Shown here one piece after another: positions 32,083 to 40,220 of a DNA stretch of 43,115 nucleotides. Position 1 is the first letter of the stretch, and the number at the start of each line of letters is the position of its first letter. This DNA is from Nocardioides sp. Its GTDB lineage: Bacteria; Actinomycetota; Actinomycetes; Propionibacteriales; Nocardioidaceae. The DNA lies in the NCBI GenBank assembly GCA_025965125.1, contig JAOPXM010000148.1, positions 1 through 43,115 of the forward strand, read 5' to 3'. The position numbers and the translations under genes are program-made. The notes beneath the pieces were generated by a model. It saw only the letters and a list, made by a program, of their open reading frames with translations, was not told the origin of the DNA and searched no databases.

Positions 32083-33150
32083 ATGGGTGAAGCGACCTTG
32101 ACCTCCGCACCGGCTGCTCCGCCCCAGGAGGACAGCACCACACCGTCCGGCCTGCCGTGGTGGGCGAACCCGCGCGTCGGCCTGCTGGTCGTGATCGTCG
32201 CGCTGGTGATCCTGTTCTCGGCCCTGCGGCCGTCGTTCCTGAACGTCGACCTCACCCTCGTCCCGATGCAGGCCGACCTGAGCGTGTTCGCCATCGTCGG
32301 TCTCGCGCAGCTTGCGGTGCTGTCGCTGGGCCACATGAACCTCGCGGTCCCTCGGATGGCGGCCGTGTCCGCGTTTGCCGCGGGGCTGACCTACGACCGT
32401 CTGCACGCCCCGCTGGTCGTGGGACTCGCGGTCGCGCTGGTCGTCGGTGCCCTCATCGGCGCCCTCGCCGGCACCATCATCACAACCACCGGCGTGAACT
32501 CCTTCGTCGTCACGCTGGCTCTTGACTTCGGTCTGCTGGGCCTGGTGTCCCTGCTGTACGCCTGGGCGACCGACGGCGTTGCCTTCGCTGTCCACCCCGC
32601 CGGCATGGACGCCCTGCGCTTCGACACGATGAACAACTACTGCGCAGGGCCCGTGTGCGGGCCCCCGGTGCCGTTGGTCGTGCCGATCGCACTGGTCACC
32701 GTCGTGGCCGTGGGCGTGCTGTTCCGCCGCAGCCGGGTGGGGCGCGAGATGCTGATGACCGGCTCCAGCCTGCGAGCGGCCCGGCTCTCGGGCATCCCCG
32801 TCACCCGCCGCATCATCCAGGCGCACGCGCTGTCCGGGCTCCTGTGCGGACTGGCCGGCTTCCTGCTCGCCATCAACAACGGCGCCTTCTCGGCGACCAT
32901 CGGCGACCAGTTCCTCCTGCCGTCCTTCCTGGCACCGGTGCTCGGCGGGACCCTGCTCGCCGGCGGTGCCGTCAGCGTGCTCGGCACCGTGCTGGGCGCC
33001 ACCCTGACCTCCGTCATTCAGAAGGGGTTGAACCTGTTGCAGTTCCAGCTGGACCAGCTGCAGATCCTCATCGGAGTGGTGCTGCTCCTGGCCCTGTCCC
33101 TGGACCGGGTCCGGCACGTCCTCGCCGAGCGGCGGGGGGTCCGCAGATGA
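32083..33150 (+). CDS. sugar ABC permease (RbsC type), 1
   Basis: 355 residues with about 9-10 hydrophobic spans and the BPD_transp_2 pattern: AIVGLAQLAVLSLGHMNLAVPRMAAVSA (the conserved 'G.iDLSvG' loop appears as HMNLAVP), GTIITTTGVNSFVVTLALDFG, and the C-terminal LPSFLAPVLGGTLLAGGAVSVLG. A Pro-rich cytosolic start (about 25 residues) precedes the first span. It pairs with the next permease to form the channel. Confidence 0.93.
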   Translation: MGEATLTSAPAAPPQEDSTTPSGLPWWANPRVGLLVVIVALVILFSALRPSFLNVDLTLVPMQADLSVFAIVGLAQLAVLSLGHMNLAVPRMAAVSAFAAGLTYDRLHAPLVVGLAVALVVGALIGALAGTIITTTGVNSFVVTLALDFGLLGLVSLLYAWATDGVAFAVHPAGMDALRFDTMNNYCAGPVCGPPVPLVVPIALVTVVAVGVLFRRSRVGREMLMTGSSLRAARLSGIPVTRRIIQAHALSGLLCGLAGFLLAINNGAFSATIGDQFLLPSFLAPVLGGTLLAGGAVSVLGTVLGATLTSVIQKGLNLLQFQLDQLQILIGVVLLLALSLDRVRHVLAERRGVRR

Positions 33151-34133
33151 CCTCGACCACGGAAACCGCGGCCGTCGCCACGCAGCCCCGCCGGAGTCGC
33201 CTCCTCGGCACGGAGGTCATCCTCATCGCGATCTCCGTCATCGCGTTCGTGGTGCTGACCGTCACGACCGGGGGCAACCTGCTGCAGCCCGGCACGATCC
33301 GCGCGATCCTGCAGTACCTCGCCGTGCCGCTGGTCATCGGGCTGTCCCAGATGGTCGTGCTGGCGGTCGGCCAGATGAACCTGTCGGTCGGCGTGCTCAC
33401 CGGCCTGTCGTCCGTGGTGGCCGCCGGGCTCATGGTCGACAGCGGCCTGAGCCCCTGGATCGCCGTGCCCGCCGCGCTCCTGGTCGGGGCCGGGGTCGGC
33501 CTCGCCAACGGTGTGCTCGTGGTGCTCACCCGCATCAACGGCTTCATCGTCACCCTGGCGACCATGACGATCATCGCGGGCCTGCGGTACGGCGTGAACG
33601 GCACCGGGACCTACGAGGGCTACTCGCCCGGCCTGGTCAAGCTGGGCCGTGCCTCGGTACTCGGACTCCCGGTCGTGTTTCTCATCGCCCTGGTGGTCGC
33701 GATCGCGGTAGCCCTGTACTTCCGCAACACCTTCTCCGGCCGCCGGCTGCTGGCCAGCGGTGGCAACCCCGTCGCAGCCCGCCTGTCGGGCATCTCGAAC
33801 GACCGGAGCCTGGTGGTCGCGCACACGATCTCGGGACTCCTCGCCGGGATCGCGGGTGTCCTGGTGCTGATGCTGTCCGGATCGGTCAACGCCAGCATCG
33901 GTGACGACCTCCTCCTGCCGAGCTTCGCCGCGCCGATCATCGGAGGCGTCGTGCTGGCCGGGGGCGTGGTCAGCGTGCTCGGCACCTGTCTGGCGGCCTT
34001 CGTGGTCCGCCTGGTCGACGTCGCCCAGGCGCAGTACAACATCAACCCGCGCTGGGTCGACCTCGTGGTCGGCGGCGTGGTGCTCGGCGCCGTGCTGCTG
34101 AGCCACGGTCGCGAAGGAAAGGACGACTCATGA
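33147..34133 (+). CDS. sugar ABC permease (RbsC type), 2
   Basis: 328 residues; ATGA overlap with the upstream stop. Same family: LVIGLSQMVVLAVGQMNLSVGVLTGL (the loop after span 3), LTRINGFIVTLATMTIIAGLRYG, and LLLPSFAAPIIGGVVLAGGVVSVLGT near the end. Two different permeases, not one, in an RbsABC-type system suggest a heterodimeric channel. Confidence 0.94.
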   Translation: MTSTTETAAVATQPRRSRLLGTEVILIAISVIAFVVLTVTTGGNLLQPGTIRAILQYLAVPLVIGLSQMVVLAVGQMNLSVGVLTGLSSVVAAGLMVDSGLSPWIAVPAALLVGAGVGLANGVLVVLTRINGFIVTLATMTIIAGLRYGVNGTGTYEGYSPGLVKLGRASVLGLPVVFLIALVVAIAVALYFRNTFSGRRLLASGGNPVAARLSGISNDRSLVVAHTISGLLAGIAGVLVLMLSGSVNASIGDDLLLPSFAAPIIGGVVLAGGVVSVLGTCLAAFVVRLVDVAQAQYNINPRWVDLVVGGVVLGAVLLSHGREGKDDS

Positions 34134-35656
34134 GGCTGCGCGCCCAAGGCCTGGTCAAGATGTTCCCCGGGGTTCGGGCCCTGGACGGGGTGAACCTCGA
34201 CCTGCGACCGGGCACCGTGCACGCCCTGCTGGGGGAGAACGGCGCCGGCAAGAGCACGCTCATCAAGGTGCTGACCGGTGTGCACCGCCCCGATGCCGGG
34301 GTGGTCGAGGTCTCGGAAGACGATGCCACCTGGGCTCCGGTGACGTTCGGCAAGCCCCAGGACGCGACCGCCGCCGGGATCGGGGTCGTCCACCAGGAGC
34401 GCAATCTCGTGCCGCGTTTCTCGGTCGCCGAGAACATCGCCCTGCAGTCGATGCCCCGACGCCACGGGGTGGTCGACAAGTCCGCGATGCGGGCACTGGC
34501 GAGCCGGTGCCTGCAACAGCTCGACCTCCACCTCGACCTCAACCGTCCCGTGGCCGAGCTCTCGGTCGCCCAGATGCAGCTGGTCGAGGTCGCCAAGGCG
34601 CTGGCCACCGACAGCAGGGTGCTCCTGCTCGACGAACCCACGTCGACGCTGACCTCGCAGGAGGCGGACCGCCTCTACGCCGTCGTGCGTCGTCTGCGCG
34701 ACGACGGCGCCTGTGTGGTGCTGGTGACGCACAAGCTGGACGAAGTCTTCGCCATCGCCGACACCGTCACGGTTCTCCGCGACGGCCGTAGCGTGGCCGA
34801 AGGCCGTGCCCTGTCCGAGCTGTCCCGCTCGGACGTCATCGACCTGATGGTGGGTCGTTCCTTCGCCGACCTGCAGCCCGACCCCACGCCGCCCAAGGAC
34901 CGCTCCGGGATCGCAGCGCTCGAGCTGGCGCACGTGAGCACGTCCGTGGGCCACGAGGACGTCTCCCTCACCGTGCACCCTGGCGAGATCGTCGGCCTGT
35001 ACGGGCTGGTGGGTGCCGGGCGCAGCGAGCTCGCGCGGGCGTTGCTCGGGCTCGACGACATCACCAGCGGCAGCGTCCTGATCCGCGGGCAGGAGGCGAG
35101 GATCCGCTCGGTCGCCGACGCCCTCCACCGGTACGGCATGGGCTACGTGAGCGAGAACCGCAAGGAGGAGGGCGTCTTCCTCGAGCAGCCCGTCACCCGC
35201 AACGTCGCCGTCACCGTCTGGCGCCGCCTCAGCGCGTGGGGGATGGTGCGCGACCGGTCCGAGTCGGTCCTGCTCGACACCTATGTGGACCGTCTCGGCA
35301 TCCGGATCTCGGGCCACAAGCAGCTCGCCGGACAGCTCTCGGGCGGCAACCAGCAGAAGATCAGTCTGGCCAAGTGGCTGGCCGCGGACTGCTCCATCCT
35401 CGTCATCGACGAGCCGACGGTGGGCATCGACGTCCGCACCAAGGCGTCGTTCCACACGCTGATCGCCGAGCTGGCCGCGAAGGGACTCGCGATCCTGCTG
35501 ATCACCTCCGACCTCCCTGAGATGGTGACGCTCGCGGACCGCATCCTCGTCATGCACGACCGCCAGCTGGCGGGGGAGGTGGACAACGTGGCCCACGACT
35601 ACGCCGCCAGCAGCAGGCAGGTGGTCCGCTACATGCACGCCGAGCACGTGGCCTGA
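34130..35656 (+). CDS. sugar ABC ATPase with two ABC domains (RbsA type)
   Basis: 508 residues, ATGA overlap with the upstream stop. First domain: Walker A GENGAGKST (35-43), a signature loop (LSVAQMQLVEVAKAL) lacking the usual GG, Walker B VLLLDEPTSTL. Second domain: degenerate P-loop GLVGAGRSEL (no Lys-Ser, as in RbsA), intact LSGGNQQKISLAKWL and Walker B ILVIDEPTVGID. This is the normal RbsA/MglA pattern with one active site. It powers the two permeases. Confidence 0.95.
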   Translation: MRLRAQGLVKMFPGVRALDGVNLDLRPGTVHALLGENGAGKSTLIKVLTGVHRPDAGVVEVSEDDATWAPVTFGKPQDATAAGIGVVHQERNLVPRFSVAENIALQSMPRRHGVVDKSAMRALASRCLQQLDLHLDLNRPVAELSVAQMQLVEVAKALATDSRVLLLDEPTSTLTSQEADRLYAVVRRLRDDGACVVLVTHKLDEVFAIADTVTVLRDGRSVAEGRALSELSRSDVIDLMVGRSFADLQPDPTPPKDRSGIAALELAHVSTSVGHEDVSLTVHPGEIVGLYGLVGAGRSELARALLGLDDITSGSVLIRGQEARIRSVADALHRYGMGYVSENRKEEGVFLEQPVTRNVAVTVWRRLSAWGMVRDRSESVLLDTYVDRLGIRISGHKQLAGQLSGGNQQKISLAKWLAADCSILVIDEPTVGIDVRTKASFHTLIAELAAKGLAILLITSDLPEMVTLADRILVMHDRQLAGEVDNVAHDYAASSRQVVRYMHAEHVA

Positions 35657-35665
35657 GGAGACGGC

Positions 35666-35989
35666 ATGCAGCGGTTCGGATCCGTGGTCCGGCTCCGGCC
35701 CGAGATGGAGCAGGAGTACCTGCGTCTGCACCGGGCGGTGTGGCCCGACGTGCTGCGCCAGATCCAGGCGAGCGGCATCCGCAACTACACGATCTTCCTG
35801 CGTGACGGCGTGCTCTTCTCCTATTACGAGTACGCCGGGGATGACCACGAAGCCGACCTGGCGGCGATGGCCGCGGACCCGGCGACCCGGGACTGGTGGC
35901 GGCTCACCGATCCCTGTCAGCAGCCCGTCGAGGGCGCGGCCCCCGGGCAGCTCTGGGCGCCGATGGCCGAGGTGTTCCACACCGACTGA
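35666..35989 (+). CDS. rhaM: L-rhamnose mutarotase-type protein (6-deoxysugar anomerase)
   Basis: 107 residues with Y18, H22 and the W77-W78 pair at the positions reported for E. coli RhaM (Tyr18, His22, Trp76 region). This family interconverts alpha and beta anomers of L-rhamnose. Some members also take L-fucose, and the fucose genes around it make that possible here. A FucU-type mutarotase, the usual fucose enzyme, is not seen. It follows the ATPase gene by nine bases. Confidence 0.88.
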   Translation: MQRFGSVVRLRPEMEQEYLRLHRAVWPDVLRQIQASGIRNYTIFLRDGVLFSYYEYAGDDHEADLAAMAADPATRDWWRLTDPCQQPVEGAAPGQLWAPMAEVFHTD

Positions 35990-36033
35990 TGACGAGCTCG
36001 CGCGCGGAGGAGCGCGGAGAAGGGAGAGCCCTG

Positions 36034-36879
36034 ATGAGGATTGACGCTCACCACCACGTCTGGGACCTGGCCGTTCGGGACCAGGAGTGGACGCGCGGCA
36101 TCCCGGTGCTGCGACGCTCCTACCTGTTCGACGACCTCCGCCCGGAGCTCGTCGCCGGTGGGGTCCACGGCACCATCGTCGTCCAGACGGTGACGGCGCC
36201 CGAGGAGACGCCCGAACTGCTGAGCCTGGCCCAGCACCACCCGGAGATCCTCGGCGTCGTCGGGTGGGTGGACCTCACCGACCCGGACGTCGCGGGGCGC
36301 CTGACCGCCCTACGTTCCGGGGAGGGGGGCGAGTGGCTGGTCGGCGTGCGGCACCAGGTCCAGGGCGAGTCCGACCCGGAGTGGCTGCTCCGTCCCGACG
36401 TGCTTCGTGGCCTGGCGGCAGTGGCGCGGGCCGGGCTGGTCTACGAGCTGCTGGTCACCCATGACCAGCTGCCGCAGGCGGTCGCCGTCGTCCACCGGGT
36501 CCCCGGCCTGCGCTGGGTCCTGGACCACGCCGGCAAACCGCCGATCGCCGAGGCCACGCTCGAGCCGTGGCGTACCCACGTCTCGGCGCTGGCCGAGTCG
36601 ACCGATGTCGCCTGCAAGCTGTCGGGACTGCTCACCGAGGCCGGTGCCGACTGGGACGTCGACGACCTGCGTCCGTACGCCGAGCACGTGCTGGCGGCCT
36701 TCGGTGCGGACCGGGTCATGGCGGGCTCGGATTGGCCGGTGTGCCTGACGCACGCGTCCTATGCCCGTGCGCGCGAAGTGCAGGACGACCTGCTGAGCGG
36801 GCTGTCGGCCGCGGACACGGCGGCGGTCACGGGTGGCACCGCCGAACGCTGGTACGGGCTCAGCTCCCGGCCTCGGTGA
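36034..36879 (+). CDS. COG3618 amidohydrolase, likely L-fuconolactonase
   Basis: 281 residues; AGGGAG eight bases before ATG. TIM-barrel metal hydrolase: MRIDAHHHVW (H6 and H8, metal ligands), GVRHQVQGE, WVLDHAGKPP (third His), and MAGSDWPVC (catalytic Asp). COG3618 members hydrolyse fucono-, galactaro- or 2-pyrone-lactones. In the oxidative fucose pathway this step makes L-fuconate. It is the last gene of the rightward operon and overlaps the facing hydrolase gene by 20 bases at its end. Confidence 0.9.
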   Translation: MRIDAHHHVWDLAVRDQEWTRGIPVLRRSYLFDDLRPELVAGGVHGTIVVQTVTAPEETPELLSLAQHHPEILGVVGWVDLTDPDVAGRLTALRSGEGGEWLVGVRHQVQGESDPEWLLRPDVLRGLAAVARAGLVYELLVTHDQLPQAVAVVHRVPGLRWVLDHAGKPPIAEATLEPWRTHVSALAESTDVACKLSGLLTEAGADWDVDDLRPYAEHVLAAFGADRVMAGSDWPVCLTHASYARAREVQDDLLSGLSAADTAAVTGGTAERWYGLSSRPR

Positions 36880-37672
36880 GTCTCGCGGCGAAGGCCCGCT
36901 CGAAGAAGTCGACGACCGGGGCGACCCCGTCCGGTTCGACCCCTTCCAGGCCGTGGGGGTGGTGCGCGCATCCGGGCTTCACGATCTTGGCGACCGGTCC
37001 GCCGAGCTCCGCGTACATCCGGTAGAGCACCTCGGAGTTCTCCGCCGGGGGCGCGTCGAGATCGGCGTCGCCCCACACCAGCAGCAGCGGGATGCCGGCC
37101 TCCGCCGGCCGGGTGAGCTTTCCGATCGGGCTCGCCGCGACCAGCGCGGCGTCGTCGCGGGGGTCGATGTCCCAGATCTGCAGCATCTCCTCCCATTCCT
37201 TCACGCCGCCCGGGCCGACGCCCATGCCCTGCGCCCGTCCACCGGGCCAGCTGCGTAGGTCGGCCGCGACGTTGTCCAGGTAGATTGCCAGCGTGAACTC
37301 GGGGTGCAAGGCCGCCCACGACAACGCGTACAGGCCGCCACGGCTCAACCCGATGAGTCCGGCTCGGGGTGCGAAGCCCCATTCGGTGGTCAGGCGCTCG
37401 TGCGTCGCCTCCCACGCCTGCATGGCGACGGGGTCGCCGTACCGGTCACGGACATCGACGTACACCAGGTGCCAGCCGTCGTCGATCAGGGCCCGGTCCG
37501 CCGCGTCGAAGGGGCCGAGGAACTCGCCGCGCCAGATCCATGGCAGGCCGATGTCGGTGCGCCGCGGCCGCAACGGCGCGACCACGGTGGTGACGACCCC
37601 GTCGATCACAAACGTGTGGGTGGAGTAGGTGTCGGCGTACGTGTGGCCGGGGTAGGTGTCGGCGTCGGTCAC
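36860..37672 (-). CDS. alpha/beta-hydrolase, possible sugar esterase
   Basis: 270 residues from GTG 37672 (GTGA overlap with the regulator stop). The nucleophile elbow is GLSRGGLYA; the Asp and His follow in LLLVWGDADLD and GCAHHPHGLEG. No signal peptide, so it is cytosolic. The N-terminus has an odd repeat TYPGHTYADTYSTHT. It could take acetyl groups off imported sugar or sugar acid; this is inference from place. Its 3' end overlaps the lactonase gene by 20 bases, a tail-to-tail overlap in which both proteins end inside the other gene. Confidence 0.8.
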   Translation of the reverse strand: MTDADTYPGHTYADTYSTHTFVIDGVVTTVVAPLRPRRTDIGLPWIWRGEFLGPFDAADRALIDDGWHLVYVDVRDRYGDPVAMQAWEATHERLTTEWGFAPRAGLIGLSRGGLYALSWAALHPEFTLAIYLDNVAADLRSWPGGRAQGMGVGPGGVKEWEEMLQIWDIDPRDDAALVAASPIGKLTRPAEAGIPLLLVWGDADLDAPPAENSEVLYRMYAELGGPVAKIVKPGCAHHPHGLEGVEPDGVAPVVDFFERAFAARLTEAGS

Positions 37673-38424
37673 TGCGGATGGCTCCTGCTGTCGGTGGAGG
37701 TTTCGGTGGGGTTGTCGATCGGGGTGTCGATCGGGATCGTTGTCGCGCCCTCTCCGAGGCTGATCCTCAACCAGTCCTCGACTCCGGCGATGTGGGCGAT
37801 CGCCCAGGCCCGGGCCACGTCGGGCCGACCCTGCTGGATGGCGGTGGCCAGGGCGCGGTGCTCGCGCCGGGTTCGCTCCAGCGCGTCCGCCTGGGTGATG
37901 CCGCGCCAGATGCGGGCCCGCTGGGTGCGCCCGCCGACTCCGTCGATGAGCGAGCACAGCACCGGGTTGCCCGACGCCACGGCGATCAGGTGGTGGAACT
38001 CGATGTCATTGGCGACGATGGCCTCGATGCTCAGGTCATCGCTGAGAGCCTCGACGTTGGCGTCGAGTGCGGCTGCCTGGTCCGCGGTCAGCACCCGAGC
38101 GGCCATCTCCGCTGCGGCCGGCTCAAGAGCACGGCGTACCTCGAACAGGTGCAGCACGCTGGCGTCCTGGTGGAAGTCGATGACGAAGCTCATCGTCTCC
38201 AGCAGTACCTCGGGCTCCAGGCTGGTGACGAAGGTGCCGTCGCCACGTCGGACGTCGAGGATGCGCATCATGGACAGGCCGCGCACCGCCTCGCGCAACG
38301 ACCCCCTCGACAACCCCAGCGACTCGGCCAGGTCGGCTTCTCGCGGCAGCCGGTCGCCCGGCTTGAGCCGCCCGTCGAGGATCATCTCCTTGATCTGCTG
38401 GATGGCCTCGTCCGTCAACGCCAT
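37669..38424 (-). CDS. GntR family regulator with FCD domain (3)
   Basis: 251 residues from ATG 38424 after AGGAG. Winged helix at about 5-65 (IKEMILDGRLKPGDRLPREADLAESLGLSRGSLREAVRGLSMMRIL), FCD at about 90-215 (FEVRRALEPAAAEMAARVL, IEFHHLIAVASGNPVL, EHRALATAIQQGRPDVARAWAIAHI). The start is closest to the FadR/LldR-like type; effectors in this group are often uronates or lactate. It is part of the FAH-SDR-regulator-hydrolase leftward operon. The last 35 residues are Thr/Asp/Pro-rich and low in complexity. Confidence 0.92.
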   Translation of the reverse strand: MALTDEAIQQIKEMILDGRLKPGDRLPREADLAESLGLSRGSLREAVRGLSMMRILDVRRGDGTFVTSLEPEVLLETMSFVIDFHQDASVLHLFEVRRALEPAAAEMAARVLTADQAAALDANVEALSDDLSIEAIVANDIEFHHLIAVASGNPVLCSLIDGVGGRTQRARIWRGITQADALERTRREHRALATAIQQGRPDVARAWAIAHIAGVEDWLRISLGEGATTIPIDTPIDNPTETSTDSRSHPQ

Positions 38425-38440
38425 GGGCTGTCTCCTGTCC

Positions 38441-39196
38441 TCAGGGGCGAGGCCGCAGGCGCAGCCCGTCCATCCCACCGTCGACGGCGAGAACCGTCCC
38501 CGTAGTAGATCCCGATCGGGGGCTGGCCAGGTAGGCGACGGCGCCGGCAACCTCGTCGGCCGAGACCAGCCGGCCCTGCGGCTGGCGAGCGGCCAGGGCC
38601 GCGCGCTCCGCCTCGGGGTCGGCCGCCGACGCGAGCAGCCGCTCCACCCAGGGTGTCGCCGCGGTGCCGGGATTGACACAGTTGACCCGGATGCCCTCTG
38701 GCAGATGGTCAGCGGCCATGGCCCTGGTCAGCGCCATCACCGCCCCTTTGCTCGCGGAGTACAGCGCGCGCTGCGGCAGTCCCGCGGTGGCCGCGATGGA
38801 ACAGGTGTTCACGATGGCAGCCGACGGCGAGCGCCGCAGGTGGGGGAGCGCGGCCCGGCTCACCCGGACCATGCCGAGCACGTTGATGTCGAGGACCCGA
38901 TGCCACTCGTCGTCGCCGTTGTCCTCGATCGTGCCCTGGGCGCCGATCCCGGCGTTGTTGACGACGATGTCGAGTCGCCCGAAGGCCCCGATCACGGTCT
39001 CGACGCCCCGGCGCACACTCTCGTCGTCCGCCACGTCAGCGGTCACGCCCAGGGCGCCCTCGGGGGCCCCGTCGGGACGCAGGTCCAGCGCCGCCACCCG
39101 GGCGCCGGCCGCTTGCAGTTCGCGCACGACGGCAGCACCGATGCCCGAGGCACCTCCGGTGACGAGGGCGGTGAGCCCATCGAACTCCTGGGCCAT
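38441..39196 (-). CDS. SDR oxidoreductase, likely 2-keto-3-deoxy-L-fuconate dehydrogenase
   Basis: 251 residues. Start ATG 39196 follows AAGGGGG with good spacing and overlaps the upstream stop as TGATG; a GTG three bases before is possible. TGGASGIG (13-20) binds NAD(P); NNAG (80-83); S133, Y146 and K150 form the catalytic triad (YSASK). In the L-fucose route this oxidises 2-keto-3-deoxy-L-fuconate at C4; the neighbours on both sides are the next step and the dehydratase, which supports this. L-fucose dehydrogenase is a second option, but an aldo/keto reductase for that step is at 41501. Confidence 0.9.
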   Translation of the reverse strand: MAQEFDGLTALVTGGASGIGAAVVRELQAAGARVAALDLRPDGAPEGALGVTADVADDESVRRGVETVIGAFGRLDIVVNNAGIGAQGTIEDNGDDEWHRVLDINVLGMVRVSRAALPHLRRSPSAAIVNTCSIAATAGLPQRALYSASKGAVMALTRAMAADHLPEGIRVNCVNPGTAATPWVERLLASAADPEAERAALAARQPQGRLVSADEVAGAVAYLASPRSGSTTGTVLAVDGGMDGLRLRPRP

Positions 39197-40056
39197 CACT
39201 TGCCCCCTTCCCAGGCGCGCATCCGCTGACGCTGCCGGCCGAGACCGTCGATCTCGACCTCGACGACGTCGTCGGGGGCGAGGTACGGGAAGCGGCCGGA
39301 CAGCGCGACGCCCTGGGGGGTGCCGGTGAGGATCACGTCGCCCGGGTCCAGCACGGCGTACTGGCTCAGGTGGTGGACGATCTCGCCCACCCCGAAGATC
39401 ATGTCCGCGGAGCTGGAGTTCTGGCGAACCTCGCCGTTCACCCAGCTGCGCAGCCCCAGCTGGTCAGGTGCGACCTCGTCGGCGGTGACGAGCCAGGGGC
39501 CCAGGGGGGTGAACCCCGCGGCGATCTTGCCTTTGCTCCACTGTCCGCCCGAGACCTCGAGCTGGAAGGCGCGCTCGGACAGGTCGTTGGCGAGGACGAA
39601 ACCTCCGACGTGCGCGAGGCCCTCCTCGGGGGAGTCGAGGTAGCTCGCGCGGGTGCCGATGACGATGCCGAGCTCGACCTCCCAATCGGTCTTCTCGCTG
39701 CCGCGAGGGATGGTGACCTCGTCGTCGGGTCCCGCCACGCTGTTGGGCACCTTGAGGAACACGACCGGCTGCGCGGGGGGCTCGGCGCCGGACTCGGCCG
39801 CGTGGGCGGCGTAGTTCATGCCGATGCAGTAGATGGCGCCCGGCCGGGCGACCGGCGCTCCGATGCGCAGCTCGTCCGCTCCGGGCAGGCGCTCCAGCCG
39901 ACCGGCGGCCAGGGCGGCGCGCACGCGGCCCGGGCCGTCGGACTCCCAGAAGGCCGCGTCGAGGTCGGCAGCCACCCCGTCCAGCGTGTGGGCGACATCC
40001 TCGACGAGCACCACGGCACGTTCCTCGCCGGGTGGCCCCAGCCGCGCGAATTTCAT
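39196..40056 (-). CDS. FAH-family hydrolase, likely 2,4-diketo-3-deoxy-L-fuconate hydrolase
   Basis: 286 residues from ATG 40056. Metal ligands E126, E128 (DWEVELG) and D158 (ANDLSER), with GMNYAAHA upstream and GQWSKGKIAAGFTPLGPW downstream, the usual fold order of the fumarylacetoacetate hydrolase family. In the oxidative fucose pathway it splits the diketo acid into pyruvate and L-lactate. Only a TATAGG-like -10 lies seven bases from the ATG and there is just a weak GGGGTAGGG site, so the message may be leaderless. First gene of the leftward operon. Confidence 0.9.
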   Translation of the reverse strand: MKFARLGPPGEERAVVLVEDVAHTLDGVAADLDAAFWESDGPGRVRAALAAGRLERLPGADELRIGAPVARPGAIYCIGMNYAAHAAESGAEPPAQPVVFLKVPNSVAGPDDEVTIPRGSEKTDWEVELGIVIGTRASYLDSPEEGLAHVGGFVLANDLSERAFQLEVSGGQWSKGKIAAGFTPLGPWLVTADEVAPDQLGLRSWVNGEVRQNSSSADMIFGVGEIVHHLSQYAVLDPGDVILTGTPQGVALSGRFPYLAPDDVVEVEIDGLGRQRQRMRAWEGGK

Positions 40057-40220
40057 CCCTACCCCTATACGTAGATCCAATGTCTGGCCCTGCTGTTTGC
40101 GGCGCTGGAGCGCCACAGGCGTCTGTATGATTCCATCTTGACGCCCGAAACATCAGATGTCTAGGGTGTGAGAGTCATCTCCTCTCCGCCCTCCCAGATC
40201 GTTCCCGCCAAGGAGTTCTC
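40057..40220. promoter_or_regulatory. divergent promoter region of the fucose-acid operons
   Basis: Rightward: TTGACG (40138-40143), 18 bases, TAGGGT (40162-40167), about 55 bases before the FucD GTG; the ribosome site is AAGGAG. In the spacer stands ACATC-A-GATGT (40150-40160), a perfect 5-1-5 palindrome and likely operator. TGTATGATT (40124-40132) is like the CGTATNACG sites. GGCGC-tgga-GCGCC (40101-40114) is a small hairpin. Leftward: TATAGG-like -10 (on the other strand at 40063-40068) close to the FAH start. Confidence 0.6.

Noticed and set aside
33620-35980. A 786-residue frame antisense to the ABC ATPase and permease
   Set aside because: His/Gly/Asp-rich shadow of highly conserved ABC genes.
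28170-40077. TAGATC at 28170, 29054 and 40072, three promoter regions of the sugar island, as a shared operator
   Set aside because: The same hexamer also occurs inside coding DNA, for example near 8123, 9752, 25597 and 38503, so it is not specific.
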